From Acanthosepion pharaonis (taxonomy: Eukaryota; Mollusca; Cephalopoda; Sepiida; Sepiidae): a stretch of DNA of 64,000 nucleotides. Below, in pieces: positions 22,706 to 36,369 of this stretch (its first letter is position 1; every line of letters begins with the position of its first letter). Under the pieces are notes generated by a model. The model ran no database searches, was not told where the DNA came from, and was given only the letters and a program-made list of their open reading frames with translations. The DNA lies in NCBI GenBank assembly GCA_903632075.3, contig CAHIKZ030005440.1:337501-401500 (forward strand), written 5' to 3'. The translations under genes and the position numbers were made by a program.

Positions 22706-24030
22706 GACGACACTATTTTTCGGACATAACACAAATTCTGTGTTTTTAGTTGTCGAACGTCTACAATATGCAAATTTTCTGCAGGTAAATTGTACCCTGA
22801 CCATTACATTTGAGTATCTTTACCATTTCGCGTAAAACGTATTAAAATCCTGAAGAAAGAATGCATTGAAAAAGAAGTCATCAGATTTTGGTCCAAAAAA
22901 AGAGAAGGCGGGCTCAGCATCCGAAAGACTGCGCTGAGATGAAGCTACCGAAGTCAACAGTTGAATACATACTAAGTACAGACTATGAGCGGAAGAAGAA
23001 GAGGGACGAAAAAAAAACAATTTCCAAGAGAACAGAAAGAAGAAGGAAAAGGAGTGTTACAAGGTTGTTATCATCTGGAGAAAAGGGGACAGTGAAGAAA
23101 CTAAAAGGAGAAGTGTGAACTTGATGTCAGTGTTCGAACTGTACAAAGAAATTGGACTTAAGTATGCTAAAATCAAGAAAAGAATTACACTAACGAGAAA
23201 ACACAAGGCGGCAAGACTGGGAAGCGCCAAAAGATGAATAACAAACCACGTCGAATTAAAGTGATATTTACTGATGAAAAACGTTTTAAGTTCGCTGGAC
23301 CTGATGAGTGGTGTACATGGTCGAGAAAAGGTGAACCTGTTTTTCTCAACGACAGATGGGAGGGGAAGGAGTCATGGTTTGGGGTATGGTATTTCCGAAT
23401 GGAAACTTGTGACTCGAGTGGTTAAAAGGACATCAAAATAGCTTGAGCTACAGAGAACTTTTGGAAAAGAGAGCCCTACCACTCGTAGAAAAGGAAATGG
23501 GAAGTAATTTTATTTTACAGCAAGATAACTGAAGCATCCATGTGGCCAAATCAGTGAGAAATTGGATGTGTGAAGCAAATATAACTACTCTGGAATGGCC
23601 TGCAAGAAGTCCAGACTTGAATTTAATTGAAAACATGGAAAATGCTTACGATGGGCCAGAAATAACCAGAGAGGCTGAATTGTGGCAGCTCATACAAGAT
23701 GCTAAAAATAGACTGCTAGAAACACGAAGAGACATTATTATCAATATGTATGAACATAATGAAGATAAACTGATAGAAGTCATTGAAAAAAAAAAAAAAA
23801 AAAAAAGAAGGTGCTGCCATAACGTTGTTTCTGCAATGTCCGAAAAATACTGTCACCTGTGTAACGTGAAAATTTGTAAATAAATAAAAATACTTCTAAT
23901 TTGAATTCTGCTTTTCCATTTGTAGTATTGAAACAGTTTTTAAATGTTATTGCCTTTACACTAAAACAGTACAGACTGCCTGTGCTACCTAAAACTTGAA
24001 AAAATAAAGTGTCTGAAAAATAGTGTCGGC
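22706..24030 (+). mobile_element. Tc1/mariner-superfamily transposon relic
   Basis: About 1.32 kb bounded by inverted repeats CGACACTATTTTTCGGACAT and GTGTCTGAAAAATAGTGTCG. Inside are broken plus-strand frames with a basic HTH region (KLPKSTVEYILS), then VIFTDEKRFKFAGPDEW (first catalytic Asp), QQDN-like TARxLKHPC, and LEWPARSPDLNLIENMENA (second and third catalytic segment). Multiple frameshifts and an A run near 23786. It is inactive and lies in intron 1 in the opposite sense to the host gene. Confidence 0.82.
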
Positions 24031-24229
24031 CCCCTTGTACGTGTAACAAAGCAACAGATAATATTCAAATATGTCCGAGAAACATTCTGGTTGCTAAAGT
24101 GTGCAAAAGTTAAATGAGACACAGCAGGATGTTTTGAAAAAGAGTGTATTTTGTATCTTTATTGATTATTATGTATTAGAGTTAAGTTAGATTAATGGAT
24201 CTGTAGGAAAATGGTGATGTGAAGTAATC

Positions 24230-24231
<2 letters not shown>

Positions 24232-24267
<36 letters not shown>
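24232..24267. repeat. (AT)n microsatellite
   Basis: Uninterrupted alternating AT, followed by GTGAACATTGAAGTC and a CTCTCTCTC stretch near 24330. Confidence 0.9.
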
Positions 24268-24270
<3 letters not shown>

Positions 24271-24437
24271 AACATTGAAGTCAACAGGCTGTTTCAGGCT
24301 AGATGCAATCGTCAGGCCGTATATTCCCCCCTCTCTCTCACAGCTCAAAAGTTTGAGGCCACCCAGGTAATTTTTAAGTTAAAAGCATGATTCTTTTGTT
24401 TTAGATTATTGAATTTTAGGTAATTTGCCTTTAAATT

Positions 24438-24773
<336 letters not shown>

Positions 24774-26310
24774 TAGAGAGAGAGAGAGAAGGCAAAGACG
24801 GGAAAGGAGGAATATATAAAGACGGGGAAAGGAGGAAGCAAAAGGCAAGGGGGAAAGGAGGGGGGAAGGCAAAGGCAAAGGGGGAAAGGAGGAAGGTAAA
24901 GACGGGGAAAGGAGGAAGGTAAAAGATGGGAAAGGAGGGAAGCAAAGACGGGAAAGGAGGAAGGCAAAGACGGGGAAAGGAGGAAGGCAAAGAGGAGGAA
25001 GGTAAAGGGGGAAAGGAGGAAGGCAAAAGACGGGAAAGGAGGAAGGCAAAGACGGGGAAAGGAGGAAGGCAAAGACGGGGAAAGGAGGAAGGCAAAGACG
25101 GGGAAAGGAGGAAGGCAAAGACGGGGAAAGGAGGAAGGCAAAGACGGGGAAAGGAGGAAGGCAAAGACGGGGAAAGGAGGAAGGCAAAAGGGAAAGGAGG
25201 AAGGCAAAAGACGGGAAAGAGCAAGGCAAAGACGGGGGAAAGGAGGAAGGCAAAGACGGGGGGAGGAAGGCAAAAGGAGGAGGAAGGCAAAAGACGGGAA
25301 AGGAGGAAGGCAAAGATGGGGAAAGGAGGAAGGCAAAGACGGGAAAAGGAGGAAGGCAAAGACGGGAAAGGAGGGCAAAATCGGGGAAAAGGAACAAAAG
25401 GGGAAAGGAGGAAGGCAAAGACGGGAAAGGAGGAAGGCAAAGACGGGGGGAAAGGAGGAAGGCAAAGACGGGAAAGGAGGAAGGCAAAGACGGGGAAAGG
25501 AGGCAAAGAGGGAAAGGACGGGAAAGACGGGGAAAGGAGGAAGGCAAAGACGGGGGGAAAGGAGGAAGGAGGAAGGCAAAGACGGGGAAAGGAGGAAGGC
25601 AAAGACGGGAAAGGAGGAATAAAAGACGGGAAAGGAGGAAGGCAAAAGGGGGAAAGGAGGAAGGCAAAGACGGGAAAGGAGGAAGGCAAAGACGGGGAAA
25701 GGAGGAAGGCAAAGACGGGAAAGGAGGAAGGCAAAAGACGGGAAAAAGGAGGAAGGCAAAAGACGGGAAAGGAGGAAGGCAAAAGACGGGGAAAAGGAGG
25801 AAGGCAAAAGACGGGAAAGGAGGAAGGCAAAGACGGGAAAGGAGGAAGGCAAAGACGGGGAAAGGAGGAAGGCAAAAGACCGGGGAAAGGAGGAAGGCAA
25901 AGACGGGAAAGGAGGAAGGCAAAGACGGGGAAAGGAGGAAGGGCAAAAGGAGGAAGGGGGGGAAAAGGAAGGCGGGAAAAGGCAGGGGGAAAGGAGGAGG
26001 GCAAAAGGCAAAGGAGGGGGAAAGGAGGAAGGCAAAAGCAAAGATGGGAAAGGAAGGGAAAGGAGGAAGGCAAAGACGGGGAAAGGAGGAAGGCAAAGAC
26101 GGGGAAAGGAGGAAGGCAAAGACGGGGAAAGGAGGAAGGCAAAGACGGGGAAAGGAGGAAGGCAAAAAGAGGGGAAAGGAGGAAGGCAAAAGAAGGAGGG
26201 GGAAAGGAGGAAGGAAGGCAAAGACGGGGAAAGGAGGAAGGCAAAAAAGAGGGGGGGAAAGGAGGAAGGCAAAGACGGGGAAAGGAGGAAGGCAAAGACG
26301 GGGAAAGAGA
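24774..26310. repeat. 1.5 kb purine-rich minisatellite
   Basis: About 60 imperfect units of about 23 bp, consensus GGAAAGGAGGAAGGCAAAGA followed by CGG. The plus strand is purine except for two C per unit. Homogenised runs alternate with degenerate ones (for example 25045-25185 and 26065-26160 are near-identical units). All long frames through it are repeat artefacts. Confidence 0.95.
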
Positions 26311-26319
26311 AAAAAACAA

Positions 26320-27300
26320 ACAAACTAAAAACGCATCCCTAAAAAGTGAGAATCAATGTAAAGGATCCTTGATGAGTTTCTTTTAATCTTCAAAACTTGA
26401 AGCTTTAAATAGATTAAAAGAGACATGGAATACATTTAATGTATTTGAAAGACCAGCTATCACCAACTGGTTAAAGAAAAAAGAAATTTTCACTGCTGTT
26501 TTTATACTAACAGCAGCTGTATTCTTGCGATTTGTGAATGCGATCACAAGAATTAAGTCTATTTCTAACAAGTCTCCATGACGACTGGCAAAAATCTATT
26601 TTCTGCCTCCTTCTGCCCAGAATCAGCCCAATCATCTAGAAATGGATAAGAATGCCTGAGACCCCAACAAGAAGTAACAAACAGCCAAAATGAAATGGAT
26701 ATTGGTTGGAGGGTGGAGTAGGACTAAGCAGTGGTTTCTATCCTGCCTTACTATTTGATGAATATTTCAATCTAAGCCAGAGAGTGAAAGAAATAACAGA
26801 ACCAAAGGGAACACTTGGTAAATAGTTTAAATCCACCCATATTAAATTGCTTTGCAGACACTTTGGCACTTTTGCATTATTAGAAATAATTTAGACCAGA
26901 GTACTTTGTTCTTTTCACCCCTTAGTTTTAATTTATTTTTTATTTTTTTTTTTTTTTATTTTTAGCATTCATAAATAAAACTTAATAGTTCAGTTATACG
27001 TCATTTGAACTCTGCAGTTAGTCGATGAATATAAATTAGTACAGTATATACACTGATCACTGAGTGTACGATGAAGTTCTCAAAAGAAATTGAACTTCTT
27101 TTCCCCTGTAAAGTAAAACTAGTAATATACAAATATTAATGCTTGTAGACTTTAGTTTTAACTCGGAGATTATTGCATAACTCAAAGTTTCTAATCCTTA
27201 GATAATCAAGGCGGTTACAAAAATGTATTACCAGACCATGTAAACATTTTAAGTTATTTCAGATGGATTAGAATTCTAAAATGATTATATAATCAATTGC
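26320..27300. other. Intron 1 stretch with no recognised feature
   Basis: AT-rich with a T run near 26940. No coding or repeat match noticed. Confidence 0.4.
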
Positions 27301-27309
27301 TAGGAAAGT

Positions 27310-27900
27310 TGATCCACTATGCAGTTTTAGACAATTTCTCTCGACAGAAACTGTCTTACATATTTATAAGTCTATCACTCATCTATGCTTTGAATATTGC
27401 TGCCACATCTCGTTTGGTGCTTCTGCTAAGTATTTAGAGATTCTTGATAAAATACAAAAAACTGTAATGTCAGTAGACTTGACATCTCAGCTTCTGTTAC
27501 TTTCCCACCACATTGACACAGCTTCCCGAGTTGTTTCTATAAATACTTTCATGGTAATTGTTCTGATGAACTTTCCTCTAGGCTACCTAAACTAAGAATT
27601 TAAGTACAATACTAGATCAGTGGCATGGTCTCATTAATTTAAAGTTGAATTGGCTTGATGTAACTAAGTTCTATGTTAACAGTTTCATCTCTTGCATGTT
27701 TTGCCTGTGGAACTCACTTCTGGCTTCTTGCTCTCCAGGCAACCTTGACCTTCAAAAATTGAAATGTAATGTCAATGGTTATCTTCTGCCTTAATTCTTG
27801 TTCTCTCTGCTAAATGGTTTTTTTCTTATATTTTTTCTCAATCAGTAACACCTTGCATCTTAGTGGCTTTATTGCCTTGCTTGATGTGAATGGATTAAAA
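27310..27900 (+). mobile_element. LINE 3' end in plus orientation
   Basis: Carries CLTYLxVYHSSMLxILLPHLVW-type decayed reverse transcriptase C-terminal sequence. It ends in TAGTGGCTTTATTGCCTTGC near 27860-27880, followed by a 22-bp A run and (AT)n (27924-27963). This is the sense orientation of the family seen reversed at 7118-7720 and elsewhere. Confidence 0.65.
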
Positions 27901-27921
27901 AAAAAAAAAAAAAAAAAAATA

Positions 27922-27965
<44 letters not shown>

Positions 27966-28297
27966 TTTCTGTTTTGGGGTGGGGGATTAGAATTTTGCTC
28001 CACATCATTACATTCTCTGCCATTGTGATCATTATACCAGATTTAGCTTATTTAATAAAGATCACACAATCTCAAATGATTTCAAGTGTCTCAGGTGATG
28101 CCAGATACCCATAAGTAGCATCCCCACTCCCACCTCAAAGAGCAAAGACTGCAATCTCCAACCACTCACATCCCACTTTTTTTTTTTTTGGAAAAGGAAA
28201 TTGATTTTTCCACAATAAATAAATAAGCCAGTATTGGGAAGATGTTTAGCATATGAAATTCACATCTAATGCAAAACCAAAAAATGAGACTTTATTG

Positions 28298-28330
28298 CAG
28301 TCATGGGCAAACTGTGACCCATTTAGATTT
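28298..28330. mobile_element. hAT-like terminal sequence
   Basis: CAGTCATGGGCAAACTGTGA resembles the CAGGGGTGGGCAAACT terminal repeat of Charlie-type hAT elements. I could not find its partner nearby. Confidence 0.4.
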
Positions 28331-28689
28331 CTTAACATCATACCTAATTTTGTGGGGAAAATAAGGCTTATTAAAAATTTGTTCGTTTCATTTTGTTCTC
28401 ACTTGTTTCCATACACATTCACACTCCCAGACAGAACCACATGCATAAACAATGGTTAAGGTTTCTTGAATTTTTTAAACTTCTTTTGAAGATAATGTTT
28501 ACTTCATTTTAAACAATTAACAATTTTCATTAATGAAGATCATATGTGAAAATATTTTTTGGGGCTTTAGAAACAGGAAGTGCTGATAATATTTATTTCT
28601 TTGGAGAAGAAATAGATAAATTTTACAATTATTTTTTGCATAGTCAAATAAATAAATTATAAACAAATTACATGCAGTAGTGTATGTTA

Positions 28690-29170
28690 ATCGATGTCAT
28701 TAGTGATGATATGCTAAAAATTCAATTTTTAATTGTGAGGTGGGAGAACCTTAAGAAATAAATTTTTTCCCTTATTACCGAGAGATTCTTACACATATGG
28801 GCTTCTGTAGTGAAAATGGTCAAGCCACCTTCAATGAATAATAATCTTGAACCATTTTTTTTTTTTTTACATCCTTTCATTCCAAGCAAAGCAATAAAGC
28901 CACTAAGATGCAAGGATTTATGGAGTTTGAGAGAATATGAAAAAAAGAAAACACATAGAGAACAATAAAAGAAAAAGAATTAAGAGAAGATAATGTTGAT
29001 ATTGCATTTAAATTTTTTGAAGATCAAATTTTACTGGAAAGCAAGAAGCTGGAAGAGAGTTCCACAAATGAAAAGTGCTAGAAAAGAAACTGTCAGCTTA
29101 GAACTTACGGTTACATCTAACCATTTCAACTGTAAAAGATGAGACTGCCACCAATCTAGAACTGTGTTTA
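28690..29170 (-). mobile_element. LINE 3' end, truncated copy
   Basis: Aligns by eye with 7118-7560, including the leading block AAAATTCAATTTTTAATTG and CCTTAAGAAATAAATTTTTT, so the family's 3' region extends beyond the TTGCCTTGC tail. Minus orientation. Confidence 0.6.
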
Positions 29171-29849
29171 CACCCAAGTACATAATCAGTCGGACAGTGG
29201 TGTATTATTGAATTGTTGTGTGGTAACCTTTGTTGATCCTGTCAACTCATAATTTGGGAGGTATGCCAAATAAATAATGGTGTAAGTGTATTTTAATAAT
29301 ATAAAGTTGAACATTTCATCTTTATCAATTTTTGCATTTATGTATGTATTTCAGTTCCCAATTAACAAAATTTATTAAGATGACTTGACAGAACTTAAAG
29401 TTTTGTCGACAGTTATCTTAATTTACAGGAAGATAAAGTCAAGCCTTTTTCAATTGTAAAAAGATGAGACTTTTCCACCAATCTAATACTTAAGAATATT
29501 TTTAGCAAGTGGCCCACTGCTCGAAAATGGTTGCCATGCCAGTTTTATCATTCAGATTTACAAGCGAGGTGTTACCTTAAACCCCTTTGTCACAACATAC
29601 TCCTCCAACCTGGATTAGGAGACAATGCTCTGTTGTAAGAGAAATGGTCTTTTTTTTTTGTTTTTTTAAACATTCATAACAATGTGTTCTGAACTAGAGG
29701 GTAGTCACGAAAAGGATCAGAAGTTAAGAAATAGAATCAAAAACCTCACAGACAAGAGTAAGAAAAAGATAAAATCTAGTATCCTAAAATATCCTTTTAT
29801 CTTCATCAATTTCTAAAAGTTTGGTTGATTGTTTTTGTTTAGTGATGCA

Positions 29850-30215
29850 TCAAACTATAGGTTATTTAATGCAGAAATTTAAATATTATCTATACGTTTT
29901 TTTTAAAGACAAGAGTTTTAGTGATACAAATCTTACTAATTAACCAATTTTGGGGGTGGGGAGAGAAGAGGTAGATTTATACCTTTTCTAATGGTATTTG
30001 TGTGCAAGTGACTATAACAAATCCAACAGGAATTGGAAATCAGTTCTTCAATCAACAACTCCAAGCCATTATCCATTATATCACCTGCACATCCAAGATT
30101 ACAGCACTTGGTATTCCAAAAACTGTCACCCATGAAGGTCCTGACCAAACTGATGTTGCTTTAACTTTGGTGATTCCACAAGAACCTGTGTTTCAATGTG
30201 ATGTGGCTAAAAGCC
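29850..30215 (-). repeat. Composite 5S-tRNA SINE copy
   Basis: Full-length copy. Tail and body from 29860, tRNA-like segment 30010-30085, 5S-derived head about 30090-30205 (ATTACAGCACTTGGTATTCC and then GATGTTGCTTTAACTTTGGT on the plus strand). The frame at 30002-30316 is a chance ORF across it. Confidence 0.75.
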
Positions 30216-30924
30216 CTAAAAGATTGACAAAGATAAAAAGGATACAGCCTACACATATGACCCTTTGTTACACACTGCAACTCTGGCCTTTGATTTTTGG
30301 ATGTTTCCATGCTTAATTTTAGTTTCATGCCTTATATACCAAAATCTTTCAGTGTACAAGGTGTGGGTAGATCAGTGTTCATGTTAACTATTATCATATA
30401 TAGTTGTGCAACATGCAACTTTTGAAGACTTAATTTTAAGGGGGTCACATCATACACGAGATTTAAAATTAGTGTATGACTGCTGGTCTTGGCTACAGTG
30501 CTAACTACATATCCATTTACTGTAGTCAAATTATCTTCAAAATTAGTTCTTCAAAATTTGCATGATCTGTGAATATATACAGTATAAAAAAATTACTTTG
30601 GAGTTACTTGCTAAATACAAAAATGCAAGTTAAAGAGAATAGTAGTTCACATTAAGATTTTACACAATTCTTTTTTTGCATCTTTTAGATTGAAGCAGTT
30701 AAATTCTGAAGAAGACCGGCATATGCAATGGCTGAAACATTGTGAATATGACAAAGATGAGGACAACAGTCTAAACAAAGTCAATAATGCAAATAGTTAA
30801 ATTATTTCATCTTGGAAATATAGATAGATAAGTCACTCACTTTATGTACATTATTGTTGCTAGTTCTCTATCATGTATTTAATGAGTAATTATATCTGTC
30901 TATATCTCTGAGATGAGGTATGAT

Positions 30925-31190
30925 TATTTACATTAGTCAGACGGTTTCATGTTTTGGAAGTTGTACACTTCTTCAAGTGATTGGAATTTCTAACTGAACA
31001 TATTTTGTCCACTGGGGTAGATTGTTCTAGTTCCAAGTGCCATGCCTTGTCCGGATGTCTCAGTTGTTTCCCTTTCTCAACTCTCCAAGTTTTTTGTTCA
31101 CCAATGCTGTAGCCTTGTATTGAACTCACAACTCTTTGGGTCACTGGATCTTACCAATGCATGCTTTTATCCAGTGGGCCATGGCACAAA
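30925..31190 (-). repeat. tRNA-derived SINE (second family)
   Basis: On the minus strand it starts with TGGCCCACTGGATAAAAGCA (A-box-like) and GAGTTCAATACAAGG (B-box-like). A ~180-bp body follows with TTGAAGAAGTGTACAACTTC near its end. No 5S part. Confidence 0.6.
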
Positions 31191-31616
31191 GAACCAATTA
31201 TAATACAGTTATGACTTCATGGTTTATAAACTTTTCCTGTTAGATAGGGGTTGTTACCAGACAAAAGGAAATTAGCCCTTTCAATATGGAGGTACATTTC
31301 AATTTCATTCAAACTGTGCCTATGTAAATTTGATTTGTGTGTGTGCAGTATCATAATTCCATAACACACGTAAAAATATTTCTACATATTTTTAAAAAAT
31401 CTTTGAATAATTTTATTTATTCCTGGATGATTTCCATAAAATAGTACAATAAAATTTTATAATTGTCTAATTTTTCAGGGTTTAACTACTTTTTTTTATC
31501 ACTGATTTTATTGTTCAGCTCAGGGTAAGGGTTGTCCAGACTGAGTAGGAGGAGGAATGTATTATTCCAATGTCTTATTTTAAACTCAGTCAAATGTTTA
31601 TACATGTGTACATTTT

Positions 31617-31800
31617 TAGGAAATAATTTTTCATTTATTAATCTGACATATTTAGCTTATTTTAATGGATACCCATATTTGAGTAGATGCTTCGTTTTAA
31701 TTTATTAAACGTTTATTTTCATCTACAAGTGTGAATATTCAAGAAATCTCATTAGAAAAATATACGTTCTCTGGCAGGTGCAACGAGTTGTTTCTGGCAC
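31617..31800. mobile_element. Foldback MITE-like element, partial
   Basis: Shares TTTTCATTTATTAATCTGAC, GGATACCCATATTTGAGTAG and ATTTATTAAACGTTTATTTT with 8813-9092 and 35068-35100. Only one arm is obvious here. Confidence 0.45.
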
Positions 31801-31889
31801 ACAAAACTTATATTACCTTTTTGATTTACTTTTATTCTTTCCTGTATACCATTATTTTTATTTTATGCCCTTTATAAATTGTCACGATC

Positions 31890-32066
31890 ATTAGCTAAGA
31901 AACGACGTCATTCAAATGAAGAGGATATTAGAGAATTTAAAGAATACTGGACTGAAAAATGTCATGATTAAAAAGAGACAAAGCCTTATGCCTTTTCTGT
32001 TCTGAAACAAATGTTTGCAGGAATTATTCTGTAAAGAGACATTATAAAAGGGTTCATAAGAATTTA

Positions 32067-32099
<33 letters not shown>

Positions 32100-33810
32100 C
32101 TGAGAAGGAGCGAAAAGAATTCATTTCTTGTGAAGTGAGCAAGATAAAAAAAAACAAAAAAAAACAAACAGGCCGATACTTTATTTCAAGTAGGCCCAGT
32201 TCCAACTTAGTTGCTGCTTGTTTTGAGGTTTCAAAATTTATTGCCCAACATGGAAAGCCACTAAGTAATGGGAAGTATGTTAAAGAAGCTTGGCTAGAAT
32301 GTGTGCCTTCCCTTTTTGACAATTTTTCAGAAAAGGATAAGATTATCCAGCACATTAAAGATTTGTCTGCGAGTAAGAAAACAGTTGTGGATAGGATACT
32401 TAAGTTGGAAAGGAATACAGCTGAACAATTGACAAATGAATTGTCTTCATGTAAGTTTTTTTCTATTTGTGTTGATGAAAGTACATAGTCAGCTAGGCTA
32501 GCCATATTTTCTTGGTTTTGAAGTGGGTGACGAAGTATGTGAAGAGATGATTGCCCTTGAAATACTCCTCGAGTGTACTACCAGGAGCTGAAATATGTAA
32601 AGCAGTTGTGAAGAGATTATCTACGACAAATTCACATTTCAAAAGTATCTGCCACAACAGATGGTGCCCTCAGAATGGCTGATGAGAAGGCAGGATTTGT
32701 AGATCTGTTTGTAAATGATGTTGATCATTTATTGATAGGTTTTCATTGCATTTTACATAAGGTTTTGTGTGCAAAAGCTGGCCTAAAGGAACTTCAAGAA
32801 GTTAAGCAAACAGTTAACAAGATCATCAATTACATTTGTTTGGGCTTTAAAAGAATTTCAAATTTTATTGAATAAGGTAGAGTCTGTACATAAAGGAGTG
32901 AAAATGTACAACAATGTTTGTTGGTTTAGCTGAGGTTTGGTTCTGAAATGGTTTTCTGAATGCGTCAATGAAATAAAGTTCTTTTTGAATGACCAACAAG
33001 TGTCTTACCAAAAGTTGTCTGACGTCACGTGGGTCTGTAAACTGGTGTTTTTTGCAGAGTTTTGTGAACATTTAAATGACTTGAATATTAAATTACAGGG
33101 ATCTTGTAAGGCACTCAATGTCATGTTTGGTTACATAAAGGTTTTTCAAATGAAACTAGAAGTTTTTAAGAGGGATGTAAATAAGGAGAGATTTAAATAC
33201 TACCCAAACCAATGATTGTCAAAAATATGGCAGAACAGACTGCCAATGTCTTCAAAAGCTGTTGGTAAAGATCACTGAATCAACTGTTGCGCAGTTAACA
33301 AGATTTGATAAATTCAGAGAACTGGAAGAGTCAGCAAAATTCATTAAGTTTCCAGACAGTATCAAACTGGATGAACTAAACTTGCAGATGTTTTCATGGA
33401 TAGACATGGATGATTTTGAATTTCAGAGTAACTCAATTTGAAAGAAATTTGTTGACCTTAGAGTTGACTTGGAAAATATTGTAATGGAGGTATTAGAGAT
33501 GTGAGAATTAGAGAGAAATGTGGGAAACAAAGTATTAAAGACTTGGAATACAATTCCAGTAAATTGTATTTAAAAACCCTTGCAACAACATTATTATCCA
33601 TGTTTTCATCTACCTATGCTTGTGAATCTTTGTTCTCAGTGAACTTTAAGTCTCATAACAGGAGTGACCTGATGGATGAAACTAGTAGTGCATGCATATC
33701 TCTCAAGGTCATTAAATATAAACCAGATATAAAATCTCTTATCAGGGATGTAGCAGCAAAAGTGCCAATGATAATATATAAAAAGAAGAAACAAGTTTTC
33801 TGTCTAGTTT
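31890..33810 (+). mobile_element. hAT transposase relic, GTF2IRD2/ZBED-like
   Basis: Plus-strand broken frames in order: a BED-like zinc finger (CLFCSETN, about 20 residues, then RHYKRVHKN, split by a frameshift, 31950-32070), an A run, FISSRPSSNLVAACFEVSKF, AQHGKPLSNGKYVKEAWLEC, DKIIQHIKDLSASKKTVVDR, a Ser-Ile-Cys-Val-Asp-Glu-Ser-Thr catalytic Asp motif (32459-32485), FHCILHKVLCAKAG, TWVCKLVFFAEFCEHLNDLN, and a C-terminal dimerisation-type segment ending LLSMFSSTYACESLFSVNF (33590-33640). The last is the hAT C-terminal signature. Stops and frameshifts throughout. Confidence 0.8.
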
Positions 33811-33871
33811 AATCTCAGGTTTTCTTTTGAAAGTGGTAAAGGTTCAGAGCTGTTTAAATGTAGATTTGAAG

Positions 33872-33873
<2 letters not shown>

Positions 33874-33920
<47 letters not shown>

Positions 33921-34956
33921 ATCTCCATGAGATCGTAAAAAAAAAAAAAAAAAAAGCGCATAGTCTGATGAAAAAGACGCCAAACTTGACACAAACAAAA
34001 TTTTAATCGCCAAAATGCTCATGTTACTATTAAGAGAAAAAGTAATTTTTAATTATTTTTAAAAAATTTTTATGTCTTTATTACAACATTCTAACTTTTG
34101 ATTGAAAAACCTTGTTTCTCGTCATCACCAAAAGTCTAGTAAAAATAACATGGCGAATTTTTGTGCATTTTTTTTTAAACGGCAACATTCACTTTTGTAA
34201 ACAAAAGTTAAAAAAAAAAACGGCTGACGATCGATTTTCTGTCAATTTTTCAGATTCAAAAAATTTGAAGATTTTTAATGAAAATTTTTGATGTGCTAGA
34301 ATTATTAAAAAAAATGTAAAGAATTATTCAAAAAATGCTTTGATCTTTCTTCTTGATAATAACATTAACATTTAGACAATAAAAATTATTTTCATCAAGT
34401 CTTTTTTATTCATGGTATGCTAAAAAAAAAAAAAAAAAAAAAAATTGGTCTCATGAACATACCTATAGGCAAAAATCCATGGGTAAGTAATCTAAGTAGA
34501 TCCTAATAACATAAAATATTATAGAGCATTTCTTTTTTAATACATCACTTAACCTTTTACTGTGTTTTAGTCATAAAAATGTATAACTGAGAAAAATGAT
34601 GATTGATTAATGGAAAAAAAAATAACTTTTTGTGTTGATGCTAATAATAGTTAATAGTGTCTTTAAATTGTATGAGTATGCATGGTAGTTATATTTACAG
34701 GCTAAAAAACAAAAACAAAAACAAAAAAAAAAAACCTTTCATAAAAATTTGTCCTAATTTTTTTTCATTCAGTCAGTTTTACAATAACTATAGTGTTTTT
34801 ACTGCTCTGGGGTAATTTTTATCATTTCAAAGATTTCTTCATATACTTCAGAGATATCAGATATGTTCTCAAAAACTTTTTGTTGAGCATGTTGAAAAAT
34901 TTCCTTTCAGAGATTTGGTTTTTGAACACACTCTCAAAAAAGGTTGCCCACCCTTG
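33874..34956. other. (AT)n, unannotated AT-rich DNA and a hAT-like end
   Basis: (AT)n at 33874-33918 and A runs at 33938-33954 and 34422-34443. Near 34941-34956, AGGTTGCCCACCCTTG is the complement of a hAT-type terminal repeat and may be the right end of the hAT relic. The intervening DNA is featureless. Confidence 0.4.
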
Positions 34957-35131
34957 CCCTGGGGGAAACTGTCATTAGATTTGATGTGCTTTTGAACATA
35001 GGCCTTTCCCAAATCTTGAAATATACATCTCTGCTTAGTTTCTTATCCTAATGTGAACAAAGACAATTTTGGGGATTGATTTTTCATTTATTAATCAGAC
35101 ATATATAAGTAAATAACATATATACAAGACA

Positions 35132-35137
<6 letters not shown>

Positions 35138-35193
<56 letters not shown>
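35138..35193. repeat. (AT)n microsatellite
   Basis: About 55 bp of alternating AT, preceded by a foldback-family fragment (TTTTCATTTATTAATCAGAC at 35079). Confidence 0.9.
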
Positions 35194-35197
<4 letters not shown>

Positions 35198-35594
35198 TCA
35201 CACTCGGACAATGTGTGGAAAGTAGGAATGTGCTCTTCTTTCATAATATAGGCTGGAAATTTAGGTATACAATGTTTGCATTTTGTTGGCACATTTGCTT
35301 ATATTGACCGAATCAACACCAATACTCATTGTATATACAGAGGGACCAATTTTCTGTTTAAAATTTTTCTTAATTTTTTAAAACATTAAACCAAGCCAAC
35401 CTGGGTCCTAAATACTATAAACTGTAGGGAGACAGTAGGTAAGTGTGTGTGTGTGTTGGGGGGTACCTAAACATGACCAACTTTATCCGTTGATGTCGGT
35501 CTGGAGAGAGTTAGGAAAGGCAAACAAATTAAGATGGCAGTTGACAAAAAAATAAGCTCCTCTATGTACAAGATACACTCAGAGAGATTTCATG

Positions 35595-36290
35595 GCTGTT
35601 ACAAGAGAGATAAGGAAGAATAATTTATCCTGCCATTTGTATTTTCCCCCATTATGGGCATTACTATATCTATGATATAATAACACTGTATTTTACAGAC
35701 TGAATGGAATGGCTGAAAGGAAGAGGAATCACAAACATGGTTTGTTCTCAGAGAGACTTTTATACCACTAAGACATACACAAAACTATATATACATGCCT
35801 AATGCAGAGAAATTATATTACATAGATATATGGCAAGTTGAGTGTAAGGAGAACAAAAAGAGAGGAGTCTTACAGATAATATGGAAATTCTGTGATTCTA
35901 GAGAAGCCATGTTTAAGACTCCAGATTCAAACAGGCCATCTACTATATGCCAAGTGAGGATATACCCTGCAAATTGGAAAGAGCGAGTCTTAGGTTTTCC
36001 CAAATTGAGGGCTGCTAACCAAAGATTTCTATATCTGAAGAAGATATTTTCCCAAAGACAAATGACACTATAGACTTGTAAATTGTACCATTTGTTGGAG
36101 AAGGCAGATTTGGCCCAGGATAAAAAAAGCAACCGCTTCGTTTGGCTGTTATAAACAAAATGAATGACTGGCCACTTTCATCATTGTATGAGTGATGCCA
36201 GCAAGTGGCCATCACTCGACACATGTGACTACAAAGGTAGATAATAGCTTTCTGTATCTCTACACAGGCTTTCCAACAACTTGCTGGAGA
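35595..36290. mobile_element. Unclassified ~690-bp dispersed repeat, copy B
   Basis: Same orientation and block order as 12861-13507. Shared blocks include CCATTTGTATTTTCCCCCAT, GAATGGAATGGCTGAAAGGA and ACACAAAACTATATATACAT, and the hairpin block GAGTGATGCCAGCAAGTGGCC. Short frames in it are chance. Confidence 0.6.
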
Positions 36291-36369
36291 CAAGTGGAAT
36301 AGACCTCAGACATGCACTAATGATGCTTTTATGGTGGATGACAGCATGTGCATTACTAACTACTAAACC

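Noticed and set aside
29936..30316. ORFs in the SINE at 30 kb
   Set aside because: They translate SINE sequence. Related copies do not keep the frames.
32135..33812. Host gene for a GTF2IRD2/ZBED-like protein
   Set aside because: The reading frame is broken by multiple stops and frameshifts with no splice sites to remove them; it is a hAT relic.
35795..36293. ORFs in the 35.6-36.3 kb repeat
   Set aside because: The matching copy at 12.9-13.5 kb has different stops in all frames, so there is no coding constraint.
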